A stretch of DNA of 64,000 nt from Onchocerca lupi (Eukaryota > Nematoda > Chromadorea > Rhabditida > Onchocercidae): contig JAOVVO010000048.1 in the NCBI GenBank assembly GCA_028564675.1, positions 163,115 to 227,114 on the forward strand, given 5' to 3'. The position numbers and the translations under genes are program-made. The first letter of the stretch is position 1. Each line of letters begins with the position of its first letter. This document shows positions 39,613-51,521 of this stretch, piece by piece. Below the pieces are notes generated by a model that was not told the DNA's origin, searched no databases, and worked only from the letters and a program-made list of their open reading frames with translations.

Positions 39613-41702
39613 CTTCAAAAAAGAAATTTGGTGAATTAGCTTAAGTATTTGTTTTAAGCTTGAGAATGTAAGTAGCTTAAATATGTATCTTAAGTATGTG
39701 TATTTAATCAGTTCAAATATCTTGACCACTTTTTAAATATAACAATTATTCCACAGAAAGTCTCTTCGATATTTGAGTTATTTCAACAAAATCGTTATCT
39801 TCAGACACTATACAATACAAAAATTTCCTATTTCTCTGTATTATACTAACATCTTCATAATCAGCAAGATCGAAAAAGCAAAGTATCAACTGGACGATGT
39901 TGCGATATATGCGACTTTGCTGATTAACTAAAACTATCTAATCGAAATAGTTGGGATAAAAATAATTGCTATCATCTACTGAAACAGTATCCCCGCTGCC
40001 TAAACCTAAACCTTAGAATAAGTCTATGCCCAAGCCTTTAAGCAATAAATAAAAGTTTTTCAAAAATGAATGCAGGGATAAAGTTAACAAAAAAAAAAAA
40101 AGATATGGTAGATGCAAATGTTCCAAGAAATTCAAAAAAACCAAAAGTTGAAAAAAATAGAGATCGTCTATGACACTAAAAAAAATCGTAACTTGTAAAT
40201 CATCAAAAACAGGAAAATTTCAAAATTTAAAAAATTTGAATAAATAAATCATCAAGGAATTAAAAAAATCGATAAAATTCAGAAAATTTTCAAGATGAAA
40301 AAAATACATGAGATAATCACAAAAAACTCGTATTAATTTTATGAATTAGTTCAAAATAACACACTATTAGATCAACCAATACATATTATTTTTGGACTAA
40401 AGAAATAATTACTGCAAATTAAACATTATATATCAATGAATTGATACTTAAATATATAACAAATAGTCGCGAGAAGGAAGCGGAATTCATTCTAGGAAGC
40501 CTTAAAGCGAAATAAAAAATTGAATCAAAAACTCTGAGCAATTAACAGTAGTTATTTGACTAAAAAAATAAATTACAGAACCTAGTGAAATAATGAACAA
40601 ACTATTAAAAGCTTTTAATCGTTTGCAGCAATTAATTAAAACAACAATAAATTATTAGTAAGGAACCTAAAGTTATCTGCATACAACAAAATTAACAAAA
40701 CTGGGAAAAAATTGAAATAGTCAAGTTTAAAGAGTGATTTTTACAAATTAACAGAAACAAAAACAAAAGCGAAAAATTTGAAAGAACAAGCAGTCGAATT
40801 CTGAAAGAGTTTCTCTCTGCTTACCTTAAAATTTTATCTTAAATGATTTGAAGGAATGCTTTTTTGATCATAATAACCCAAGCAATATCCTATTACACTC
40901 TAATTGCATCAAATCTTCCTGACTCTTCTAAAAGTTTAGAATTCAACTGCTTTAACACTTCAAAAATTAATCACAAAAAAGAGATTTTTCATTTATTTTT
41001 TGATTTTCTACATTTCTCGTTCTTTTCTTTTTTTTTTAAATTTCATTTCTTCGTTTTTTTCATTTTTTTAATCTTTTTCTTTCATCATTCTTTATATATT
41101 TTTTTGATTTTTCGTTTTTTTTATTTTTTCAATTTTTTGTTTCTTCACTTTTTCATTTTTTTTTTTTAATCTTTAATTTTTTACTATTTCCATTGTAAAG
41201 AAGTAATGCTAAAACATTAAACAATTTCAATAAAAAAAATTAAAACCTAAAAACATTAATAACCTTGAAAACAAACAACAAATAAAACAGAAATCCTAAA
41301 TTAGAAGAGAAAGCTAAAAACAATAAAAAAAAATTAAAGCAGCTGAATTCCTAAAAAAATTTCCTTTAGTGTTTATTTTCTCAAGTCACTGAAAACTGCG
41401 CAACTCTATCAAGGCTTTATTGGTCTGATTTTAATCATAACATCAAGAATATGCCGTACTACATGCATGAGATTCCTAATTCATTAAATTCTAAATCTTT
41501 TTCTCAAATCAAGAATTCAGCTCCTTTAATACAAAAAAAAAATCAACAATTCTTTTTTAATTTTTCAAGTTTCTGTATTTTTTTTCTTGTTTTTTTATTT
41601 TTAAATTTTTTAATTTTAATTTTTTTATTTTTTATTTTTAATTTTTTTGTTTTTATTTTTTTATTTTTTTGTTTTTTAAATATTACTAACTGGCCTGATC
41701 AC
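39613..41702. other. Intergenic A-rich and T-rich sequence
   Basis: No gene seen. 40080-40320 is A-rich. Two long T-rich blocks, 40985-41172 and 41560-41685, produce Phe-rich open frames on the plus strand that are composition artefacts. An isolated intron or 3' UTR of the neighbouring minus-strand gene may be included. Confidence 0.6.
40985..41172. repeat. T-rich low-complexity tract
   Basis: Long interrupted T runs (TTTC, TTTTC and TTTTA mixtures). A second similar tract lies at 41560-41685. On the minus strand these are A-rich tracts downstream of the GC-rich zinc-finger gene. Confidence 0.85.
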
Positions 41703-43560
41703 CTGCTCCTTGAGATGGAGAATGGTGGAGATCGGGACAGGCAGCGACGGGCCGCGTGAAGAGGCCGGATATTGTTAGATTCCGGCTAATCTGAAAAAAT
41801 TTCTTGAACAACAAAGTCATGAGGCCAACATCACGTCCAATTTTTCAGTATGTATGACTGTATCACTGTGAATAGGAAGGACAGGAAGTACGTAAACAGG
41901 AATGCTATCTTTATACCTAATGAACAATTTTCCTTGTTTGTTAAGTAGTAAGCTTCATCATTCTTTGCATCTGAATTGAATTTATGAAAATTCTCTAATT
42001 TTTACCTGGAACGAAGAGGTTCTGTGCATCCTCTTCTCTCCCCACAAGATCAAGCCTGCGGCGTTTGACTCATCTTTCGTTTATCACGGCCGCACGTGTC
42101 CTCGGGCACCATTCGAGGACATGCAGTTCTACTGCAGCGCATTTTTGGGCGGCCGTGAATAAGGACGGCAGCAGGAGGTTATGGCCGCAACTAGAACAGA
42201 AACCTGAAATGTAGAAAAAATCATGAGTCTATTAATTCCTGATAAAAAAAATTCTAAAAGAAACTTACATTTAAAAAAAGTGATAAGAATTGTAAAATAC
42301 ATACCGTCCTGCTTATGCATCCTTGAGGAGTGGATGCGCCATCCCTTAATTGTTTCGAACTGCCTGTCGCAGATACCGCACACTGAAAATTCTTGTCACT
42401 ATATTTTTATAAAAGTATGGCTCAATGATATTAATACATATCATATTTACATATCAGTATGAATTAAATCAAATTTACCGAATAATATTAAGAAAAAAAT
42501 TCCAAAATTAAGCTTAATTTCATTATCACACTACACCTAAAATACATGACCAGCTTTTCGCTGCTTTTAATATTAAAAATTACCGATGGTAGGGATTCCC
42601 TCGATGCAAACTACCGTGTACGCATCTGTCTGCGGCGATGCCAACTTCCTACGGAATTCTCCCGGAAGATTTCCAACATCTGCTGGCTGGAAAGCCTCCG
42701 ACACTGCCGCAGCCGGCGTTGGTTGCACAACAGGAACCGGGATACTGATTGTTCTCGTTCGGCTAAAATATAATTAATTAAGCATAAAATGATTAATCAC
42801 GTGGATTAGTGAGAGAAACTCCTGACACTAATTGTTTCGATTTTTTCTAAACTAATTTAAATGCTAATTATAAAATTTCTTGCTAAATAATTGCCAAATA
42901 AAAACTTACAGAACAAGTTCTCGGACCACTGCAGCCGGTTCCACAACTTCAGCGCCACTCTCCTCCATTGGTGCCCCGGCATCTCAGGGATATCTTCGTC
43001 TCCGAGCAGAGGTGCCCACTCCGTTTCCTCTGGCCAACTATCATTCGGCAGAGGTGTTGCTTCCATTGGCCAATCTTCTTCAGATATAGGCAAAGAGGTT
43101 CGCTCTGCTTCGTCTTCGTCAATTTCCGGCCTCTGAGATGCCGATTCTCCATCTCAGGCATTTTGCCCTTCTATTTCCTCCAACCTCCTCTCCGCCTCCT
43201 TCAAGCGGGCATAGAGGTATTCCTCTGTCTGAAATACGACAATAATTACTGCATCGTTCTTTTTTAAGAATACTGGATGCATGCTTTGAATCACTGCAAA
43301 ATTGTAAAAAGATCAGCCACTCACATATACATTTAAAATACTTTCTATTGTCCATCCATTACCTGTGTTTAAAAAAGTCAGAAAATAATAGAGAATTAAA
43401 AACTGATTGGAGACAAAAAAAAAAAAAAAAAAAAGATTACCTCCGCTGTCTCACATAAATACTCCCATAATGCTTGAAGCATCACAGGCCGGTCTTCCAA
43501 ATATTCCAGAACATCAAAGATGTCGGGAAGTGCTGGTCCTTCTTCGTTCGCTAGCACTGT
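41703..43560 (-). pseudogene. GC-rich multi-exon C2H2-finger gene with premature stops
   Basis: Six exons have good splice signals: 43560-43441, 43228-42910, 42762-42584, 42382-42305, 42203-42006 and 41790-41703. They are much richer in G+C than anything else in the window, while their introns are AT-rich. Phases agree throughout if one base is restored near 42985 in exon 2, where the frame moves from LLGDEDIPE to GAPMEESGAEVVEPA. The protein would run: DIFDVLEYLEDRPVM, a charged helix (ARLKEAERRLEEIE), an acidic Pro-rich part, a C2H2 finger (CGICDRQF, then HSSRMH), a second Cys/His cluster (FCSSCGHN, QKCAAVELHVLEWC) and a basic Ser-rich end. In-frame stops: TGA 43156-43154, TGA 42072-42070 and TAG 41788-41786, each explainable by one C-to-T change. 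I do not recognise the family; an origin from a transposable element is possible. The true 5' end is not established. It may be functional if transcription ends at 42070. Confidence 0.6.
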
Positions 43561-43819
43561 CTGAAAATTAACTTTTCTGAAATCACGGAAGAAGTAAAGC
43601 GAATTCACTAAGCGTTCATGAAACAAGCTATTAATCAATAAATTTACAGAAAAAATAATTCAGTTACTGTCGCGAATTTCAATTTCGCGGAACTCAACAA
43701 ATCTCAAGCTAATAAAAAAATAAATAAATTTCTTTTTTGACTTGTTTTAACTTTTTATTTTAATTCACTTACACTATGAAAAATTATTCTATTTGAAAGG
43801 TTATTCTTTAGACAATCTT

Positions 43820-44352
43820 AAACATCTGTTACATCCTTATCTTGAACATCTGGTAAAATTATTTTTTGTGAAGCATCTCTTACATAAAGGATTTATTTCA
43901 TTATGCAAATTTACAACGTTTTCCCACATTGAGAAATGAATCCGTTATCTAATTTGTATTCATTTTAACATGGATAATTATGCACATCTGTTTGCTAATC
44001 TATAACAAAAAATGTGTTTCTCATATAACCATCTCCTACATAGCATGAGAAAACTGTAATCCACTTTTTTGTATTAAACTGCTGGTTAATAAAACCACTC
44101 CCATTACTTAACAAATATAAGCTTGTATTTCACTTACAAGATTATCACTGTTACCATTTTTTACGCTTGCAAATCGTCACGGTTACGCTTTCCCCTACTT
44201 ATTTCTCTTTGTACCAATAAAGGATTATTACAATCCGGCTTCAATTCAATACACTTCAAGTCAAATCAACATACCTCACCAAATTCAACTCACTCACTCG
44301 AGTCAACGCAAGTCAACGACTATCAACACTGGTCAAGATATTGGTGGTAATA
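43820..44352 (+). mobile_element. Possible LTR-like sequence
   Basis: A block between the zinc-finger gene and a coding relic contains a poly(A) signal context (CCAATAAAGGATTATTACAA, about 44214-44233), then a CAA/TCAA-rich stretch, then TGGTGGTAATATTTGGCGC at about 44341. The order resembles the R-U5 part of a nematode LTR followed by a primer-binding site. I see no second LTR, and the borders are unknown. Confidence 0.25.
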
Positions 44353-44639
44353 TTTGGCGCTTGTCGGACCTCTCAACAACTCAATTCAATTCAAATAAAA
44401 ATTCACGACAGTTACACTGATTTTGAAACAGATGGCAACAGATTCAAAGAAGATTTTATAGCTTATGAACTCCTTGAAGATTTTTAGTTGACTCACCGCA
44501 ATCTTTTCATGCATATTCATTTCAATTATATAAATTTGAAGTTAATATTATCAAAAATCTTATACTAGACGCTGAGTAATAGATAAATGGGAAGACTGGC
44601 AAGATAGAAGCATAGTATTTTCATGAATTGAGATAAGTG

Positions 44640-45460
44640 ACAACTACCGTCCCTGATTTAACTTTTACTTTTGAAGAAGCAGGGTTTAGATAGGCGTAAA
44701 ATGATATAAAGAGTGCATGTGTATAATAATCCAGCAATTTTAGTAGAAATAAAAATAGTAACTGCTGGAAAATTAAATGTTCCTCTTGATCATATTAATA
44801 GATGTATAGGGAATTCTTCTCAAGGAGGATAATTAACTGAAGACTTTGATTTGCATATAGTAAAATGTGATAGATATATTTCTATATATAAATATCATAT
44901 GAAAAGAAAGAATTTAAAGAAAAAGGCAAGTGTTGACAAATGACAGATCAATTCGCAGATGTTTCAGTTGAAGAGAATGAATTTTATGAAATAAAAGCAA
45001 CATATCTTGACTCTCGTAATAAATTGTTTTTCAATTAATATGATATTAATCCCCATGTTGAAGGGAACAACTCAACTACCAATGGTACTTAAAGCATCCT
45101 AATGATTGTAATTAAAATCTCATGGATATGTGCTAGAAACAAATAATTGTCTAAATAAAAGCGGAAATATTTATTTTGGAATAAAAATTATAGCTATACA
45201 GAATCATAAAGGAACCTCAGCTGTTCTATAGCTCGGATCAAAAATGTTTTTAGGGGAGATTGCAATAATCATACAATTGGAGCAAATACGAAAAATACTA
45301 CAGGTACAGAAAAACTGCTTATTTAGCTGCTCTAAATGAGATAGAAAGACATGAAGATTAATCCTACCAGTGTTTCTGCAGGTACAGGTTAAGCTTGCAA
45401 GAAAAATTCTAAAAATATGAGGCAAGAATTTAGGGCTTAATCAAATGCAACGCAGAAGAA
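44640..45460 (+). pseudogene. Decayed coding relic, unrecognised
   Basis: Long stretches read like protein in one frame or another but are broken by stops. Examples are TAGKLNVPLDHINRCIGNSS, LTEDFDLHIVKCDRYIS (after a TAA), EENEFYEIKATYLDSRNK, DINPHVEGNNSTTNGT and, near 45290, YRKTAYLAALNEIERHED. At least five stops interrupt it, with shifts between blocks. Codon and residue patterns differ from the random AT-rich surroundings. The family is not recognised. It follows the LTR-like block at 43820-44352, so it may belong to a mobile element, but a decayed host gene is equally possible. Confidence 0.5.
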
Positions 45461-47559
45461 AAAGTTTTAGCAATAAAAATAGATAAAGGGCAATTGGCAC
45501 CTACTTAGTGAAAGCGCAATCGTCCCTTGAAGCATCAATGATTTCCAATAGGATTTCTAGCCTCTCTAATCTCAAAACTTAAAACATTCTCCCCGTGCTC
45601 AACTATCTTATCGCCAAAATAACAGTATTTCAAAATAGTATTTCCTCACATTTCCTGCTAATTTTTCTTGTAGATAATATTATCAGTCACCATAAATTAG
45701 AAATAAAAAACACAAAGATGGAAAATAAGCCTGGAAAATAGTACCATAAAAAGTTTTCAGCAACAAATGCAGTATTTATTCAATTATTATTTTCATTCAA
45801 CAGTTTAAAAATATCATACATCAAAATATATATTTATACAAATACAATTCCGATCATGAAATATTTGAAGCTTATAAAAAAGTATCTTTTAAACAAACGT
45901 AATGCTCCAAAATTATAACTTAATCAACAAATGAAAAATCCAGTATTTCATCGTTTTCGGAAAAATATATGTTGTATTAAAAAAGCATGTGATTAATAAT
46001 ATTTAGTTATTATAAGCGCAGTAATACAAATGAATTAATCTTACTTCAACTTATTTATTTTTTTATCTCATACTAATCAAAGCATCTCTTCAATCCCAAT
46101 CATTCATAAATATAAGTAAATGATAAAAAGATCATTGCAATTATCTTCGTCTAATAAAGGAATATTATTTTTAGAAATATTCAATCGTTATCAAAAAAAG
46201 GTACAAACAGTTAACACAATAGCAACTATATTTCGAAAACATAATGCGTTACAAGAAAACAGCTAACAAATTAATCATATTTTAGTTAAAATTGGAATGC
46301 AATCATTAAAATGGTTATTAAATAAATAACGAAATATAACAATCCAATCTAATTTTAATTCAAAAATAATGCTATAAGTTAGTGGATACTGCAGTCAGGA
46401 AATTGAGCTTATATTTTATCTACGAAAATATGTGATTTGGTGGTGATCCGTTTTCATCCAACAGTTTAAATCGAATCTGAAAACGATTTATTTTACAAAA
46501 ATCATTCAAAACTTCAATAATATATGCATAAAAAAATGGCACATGACTAAAAATTAGTCAGCCAAAAATCAAAAATTGCTAGGCATATTTTAAAGCATTC
46601 TAGCTCATGATTTCTCATGCTTCAGATTAATACTGATAATTCCCAATTCACTCAAATAATTGATGCTTCCTGTCATTGTATATTCAACTAAAAGTGTTTT
46701 GAACAGGAAATCAATTTACTTTTCTGAACGTTTCTTTAAGTATAGCATATCAGGTCTTGTAATGGCAGCAGATAATGCAATAGGACTTGGTTCTATACAC
46801 ACTACGAGAAAAGGCAGCAGCTACGCAGTTATATGAATCATGTCTCTAATTGGCTTAAACCTATCCTGAAAGTTACAAGAATTATAAGCCAGAAAATGTA
46901 GTAAAACGAGTCTTATGTGAAAATCACATATTATGAGTAAAAATTATTATGATATCGTATATTAACTTAAGTTGGAGAGTAAAGATGGACTGAATTTAAA
47001 CATACTCAAAGAAATGTTATAGAAAAGATTCATGTTAACATTCTTTAATAAGGAAAGTCTTTGGTATCGTCCGCAAAGCGAAGAACTTCTATCAGTTCTT
47101 TCTGTCAAAACTATACTACATCCTGAAAGGAAAAAAATTATATTTTATTGGAATGTTTTAGGATGCATGATAAAGGATTATTAAAACCAGCACTCTGTAA
47201 CAATATCTGCACACGGTTTTCTTATGAATTCAAATTATTCCTATCAATTTTGTGAGGAAATATAAAAATGCCATCTCAAAACTTTTAACCTACTAGTTCA
47301 TCAAACATACGGGTCAAGTAAAGTGGACCAACTTATTATTGCGTTCAACCAGAATGAGGATTTTGTAAAGTAGTTAGATGAAACAAATTTGCTAGCCAAC
47401 TTGGAAGATAATGAATTCGATTTTCCGAATTCGATCAAAACGAGATAAGTAGAAGCTTTAATAATGTATATGTATCGACTTCAATCTTTCCCCTCTTTTC
47501 TCCATAAAATTAATTTCGTGATTAAAAAGTTTCTCTCTTAATCGGAATAAACATGAAAT
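45461..47559. other. Intergenic region, nothing firm
   Basis: No exon model could be built. On the minus strand near 47045-47105 a short frame reads QKELIEVLRFADDTKDFPY, which recalls the FADDTK motif of LINE reverse transcriptases, but it is only about 19 codons and stands alone. Confidence 0.45.
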
Positions 47560-48475
47560 TGAAAACTGATGAGCAATGAAATCCAGCAATGTACATTTGT
47601 TCCAATTTTGAGCATGATGTCGAAGCTTTTCAATTTCTCTTATCAGTGAGCCGAACTTTCCTGAAAATTATTCCAGAATTTCAACAAAGGCATATTTATG
47701 CTGTACCTACTAAGTGATGAATTATACCAACTTTTCCTTTTCGGTGTTGAGCTTCATTATGAGTTATGCCGATGTCACAGATTTCATTGTTTTTTCTGCT
47801 ATAACATCGACCGTCAATTGAACCATTTGTAAATTACTGTTGACCAGTAATTTTGATGAATACTGATTTCTGCAAGTTTATTAATAATTCATGTGAACTA
47901 CCTGCTTGTTCCTGCTTTGCTTTTTGCAAATACTGACGATGGCTACTTTGAAAATCATAAACTGCGCTCAAATTTTTGACATATTGTTCCAGCAATCCTT
48001 TTGGATTTCGAAAATATATTTGCAAATCGCTTTAAAAATTCCGATTAATTTTCATTGCATTGGCATGCTTGCTACACCGCATGCAATGATTTTAAAAATC
48101 TAAAAATGCAAATTACTTAGGAAAAATTCGAAGAAAAGAGTAAATATATATATTTTTATTTCAAATCGGTTTTTAAATTCCGTCGAAATCATCATAGTGA
48201 TTTTGAAAAACTGAATAATTGCAATTGAATGAGTTAGGCAAAAAATTGAGTGATTCACAAAAATGAAAATGAAATGAAGAAACTTTGGGAACTTTCCCAG
48301 AATGTGTAGATTGTCAAAAAAGAACAAACTGACTGACCTGTTTCGCTGCATTAACTACAAATGATGTAAACACATGATGTGAAATTAAACGGATATTGTT
48401 CGTTATTTTGAGATGGCGAACGAATGCATTATAGTCAATCCAATCATCTATCGCATTTCTAAGAACAAATCAAAT
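47560..48475 (-). pseudogene. Broken multi-exon gene, unrecognised
   Basis: Several minus-strand blocks look like exons. 48465 to about 48340 reads NAIDDWIDYNAFVRHLKITN through FVVNAAKQ between an acceptor-like TTCTTAG and a donor GTCAGT. 48029 to about 47905 reads DLQIYFRNPKGLLEQYVKNL, then AVYDFQSSHRQYLQKAKQEQ. About 47835-47710 reads MVQLTVDVIAEKTMKSVTSA, meets a TAA, and continues in another frame as ITHNEAQHRKGKVGIIHHLV before a donor. About 47665-47560 reads KFGSLIREIEKLRHHAQNWN after an acceptor. The phases cannot all be reconciled and one stop/frameshift is visible, so the gene is probably dead, though a mis-assigned intron could explain it. I do not recognise the family. Confidence 0.45.
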
Positions 48476-49203
48476 TAAAAAACTCATAATTAGTTTCGAG
48501 CTATAATCATTTTCAAATATAATCAGTATTAAGATTAAATTTCAAAATTAAATGCCTAACAACTTTAAAATGAAAGACAACTAGACCGATTTCTCTTCAA
48601 ATTATAACGCCTAAAGTATGTCTATCTAATCATTGTCATTCTTCCAACCACGGATCTTATTCGTATTCAACACTAGAACATTTTTTAAAAGTAGAGAAGA
48701 AATCAAAAATGTTGCAGTTGCCACCGATTGGATTGGATTTGATTTGAATGATACTGAAGACTATCCGTGAAGTAATCCAAGAAACAACAAAAAAAAAAAT
48801 AGGTAGCAGATAGCAGTTATAAATTACGTGCAATCCTGCAGAAACGTGCATTTAATCAAAATAAAAAATTGCACGAGAGGATTTCCTAAATAAAGCTCAA
48901 ATTACAGTACATACAAATATTGGATGCATCGTCCTATTGATAAATATGGGCAAGCAGACATTCTAAGAAAGCATAGTCTCCAATGTCTGCCATGAACATA
49001 CAAACAGGGGTTCGGAATTACGTGCAGTTCGGTAACAAAGGAATCAATGTTTCCCAGTCACAATCAAAGATATGATAAAAGAAATTTCTTTAATTTTTAA
49101 AGAAAAGCGAATTGAAAAATTAATAGTATTCATAATACAGAAATGTTTGTCTCATCGCTACAGAATTAGTAATTAAAATTACTGAGAAAAGGATAATTTG
49201 GTT
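48476..49203. other. Intergenic region, nothing recognised
   Basis: AT-rich sequence without splice-bounded open frames on either strand. Upstream exons of the broken gene at 47560-48475 might lie here but could not be identified. Confidence 0.5.
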
Positions 49204-49470
49204 GAGTTTATGGCGAAAATGCAAAAAGCCATTGCCGAGATCAGAGTAGCAAATAAAATAGTCAAGATATACACTACAAAGGATGATAGGTACATTAGTT
49301 GCGTGTTATAAAAATATAATAAAGCAGTAAAAGAGGAGTTATGCAACATCATCGATTATGCCAGAAAATGTAGGACATAAGCAGCTACTGCCTTGAAACT
49401 TCTAATCCTTTTATTATCTGATTGCGATTTACCGTATTATCAATTAGAAGAGATAAGAGTATGGAAATAA
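49204..49470 (+). pseudogene. Coding relic with two internal TAA stops
   Basis: One frame reads for 88 codons with only two TAA codons: EFMAKMQKAIAEIRVANKIV, KIYTTKDDRYISCVL, stop, KYNKAVKEELCNIIDYARKC, RT, stop, then AATALKLLILLLSDCDLPYY and QLEEIRVWK before a final TAA. Charge pattern and helix-like spacing look like a former protein, perhaps of a retroelement capsid type, but I cannot name a family. No splice sites or start codon context define a gene. Confidence 0.4.
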
Positions 49471-51386
49471 TGATTAATAAAGATTAAAATGGTAGCAACT
49501 ATGAGATCAATATCTATTAGCAGTAACTCAGGGAAAGGTTTTTATCTTACTGAGAGTAATTTTGAAATTAAGACTTGGGTTATAATTAAGGAAAAGACTT
49601 ACTTGGATTAACAGAATAAGAAAGAAGGTTTTAAGAATATATGGACGATAGATTCACTACTCTAGATAACAAAATGATTGGGCTTGGCCATAAAGAGAAA
49701 GGAGTATCAGAACCCATCCTCAGGAATTGATATCATCAGTACCTAAATCTGTATCAATAATGGCCCTCATTGCTGATAAAATTTGGCATAAAAATTTCCT
49801 TGATTATTATTAGAAGTGGAGAGATTGAATGATAGCTTGGTCAGGTCAGAAATGAAGCAGCCATAAGTTCTAGTTATAAACTTAATATTACTTTTATGCT
49901 GGTGATTAAAAGACATAATTTTAGTAATTTTTCAAACAAACTTATCCAAATCGGCTCTTTAACTTCTTAAGATACACATGTCTCCTAAATTCATCAGCTT
50001 AAATCTCAAAAATCCGATAAGGACAATTTCTAAAATTTATCACTCTATTGACGATGAGCATTAATAACCCTATCAGAATAAATGTTATTATTAATCCTTG
50101 CAAATATGTTGCTCAACTTTGTAGATTTATTTTGTTGTGTCAAATTACTAAGATGAAATTGTTTAATAATATAAAAAATCTAAAGTGCTACTTCGTTTAT
50201 TTGAAATTTTTACAGCTTGAGAACAAAATGACCAGAAATTGAAGATTAATTGACACTGTAAGAAAACATTTCAATTCAGAACATTTGGTACGGCTTGGAT
50301 TCTCCATACTTTTATTTTTGTCTTTTTTTTCTTTTCCTAAACATTTCTCATTTACTGGATTAAAAACATTTTTTGTTCATTAATAAATTGGCTGTGAAAT
50401 TGATTCATTAAACATGTTAGTCCTTCCAGAAATATAGTACTTTTCGTGAACCAGTCATGAAAGGTGGCGTGAATTGTCATATGCGATGAATCAAAAGTGT
50501 TTTGTCATTATCAGGTTTCATTTCCTGATCTATGAAGATTAAGAAAAAAAAGTTAAGTTATAAACTGAGTCAGTGATTTTGAACTTTTTGCAAGTCCTCA
50601 TAGATTGAAAGTCATCAGGAAAAATCGGAAAAATTTCTTTGAGGAATTTCCAGCAATTATTCCGTGATTTCAAAAGGAATTTTGTATTTCAAACTTGTTA
50701 AAACTTGTGTATCGACAGCTTGGAATTTTTGATTGGTAATTTGCAGTATTTTTTCGGAATTAAAAAATTGCCTTCTTCTTGTCTTTGCCTTTAAAAAAAT
50801 TGAATAATATTGCTAGTATCATGTTTTCGATGATCAGTATATCCAGCTAAACTCATAAAGCTGCGCTTTTCAAACTATATATTGTGTATACGATTATATC
50901 ATCATTATTGACTACCAGTTTTCCAATTTTATATAGAAAATTAAGATTGTATTCACTGTAGTAATGTTATTGCACATAATTCAATAAATATATCATTATG
51001 CGCTCTTGATGACATGGAAGAAAAGCCAACTGATCGGTTATAAGATGAAAAAAGTAATTGACAACCAACGCTTACTTCTGAGAATTTTTCAAGTTTAAAT
51101 GCATGATGCATAAGGTAACTTTTTGCCATTTATATTTGGAAGAACATTTGGCAAAATTTGTAAGAAAAAGTTGGTTAGTATCTTTTATGCTTATTAAATT
51201 ACACATTCCGCATATTAATGATCACCAAGAAAAAAATATGAGAATTCAAGAAAACGAATTTTGAAAATTAGTAAGAAATCGATATTTTTTTAAATATACA
51301 AAATCGATAATAGGAAAATATGAGTAGTTAAAAAATATACTACACAATTAATGTTTCTTTTAAATCTCCTGATTTTTCTTTTCCAG
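49471..51386. other. Intergenic AT-rich region
   Basis: No supported exon, repeat or RNA gene was found. Open stretches such as 50048-50242 lack splice borders and protein-like composition. Confidence 0.55.
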
Positions 51387-51521
51387 CACATCAGTTTTGA
51401 AAACCGGAATAAAATTAGATCAAATTTGTTTGGAATTTTTGGTGCGAAACTTTTAGAATTACTACAAGTTGATATTTTAAAGAAAATCCCCAAACATATC
51501 TTCCCATACTGTATCAATCAG
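51387..51521 (+). other. Orphan exon-like block
   Basis: A 45-codon open block lies exactly between a good acceptor (TTTTTCTTTTCCAG) and a donor (CAG/GTAACA). It reads HISFENRNKIRSNLFGIFGA, KLLELLQVDILKKIPKHIF and PYCINQ, phase 0 at both ends. The frame stays open for 19 codons past the donor. No matching neighbours were found, so it may be an isolated relic, part of an unrecognised gene or chance. Confidence 0.35.

Noticed and set aside
40864..41169. 101-codon Phe-rich open frame on the plus strand
   Set aside because: The frame is produced by long T runs. It has no start context, splice borders or recognisable motif.
41451..41759. 102-codon open frame on the plus strand
   Set aside because: Most of it is T-rich low complexity and its end overlaps the antisense of exon 6 of the GC-rich minus-strand gene.
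43154..43156. In-frame TGA read as selenocysteine, or TGA/TAG as programmed readthrough
   Set aside because: Three separate stops (two TGA, one TAG) plus a frameshift occur in the same gene and no SECIS-like element was seen. Decay by C-to-T change is simpler.
42546..43267. Several overlapping plus-strand open frames with mixed composition
   Set aside because: They are antisense shadows of the GC-rich exons 42762-42584 and 43228-42910, which alone have matching splice sites and phases.
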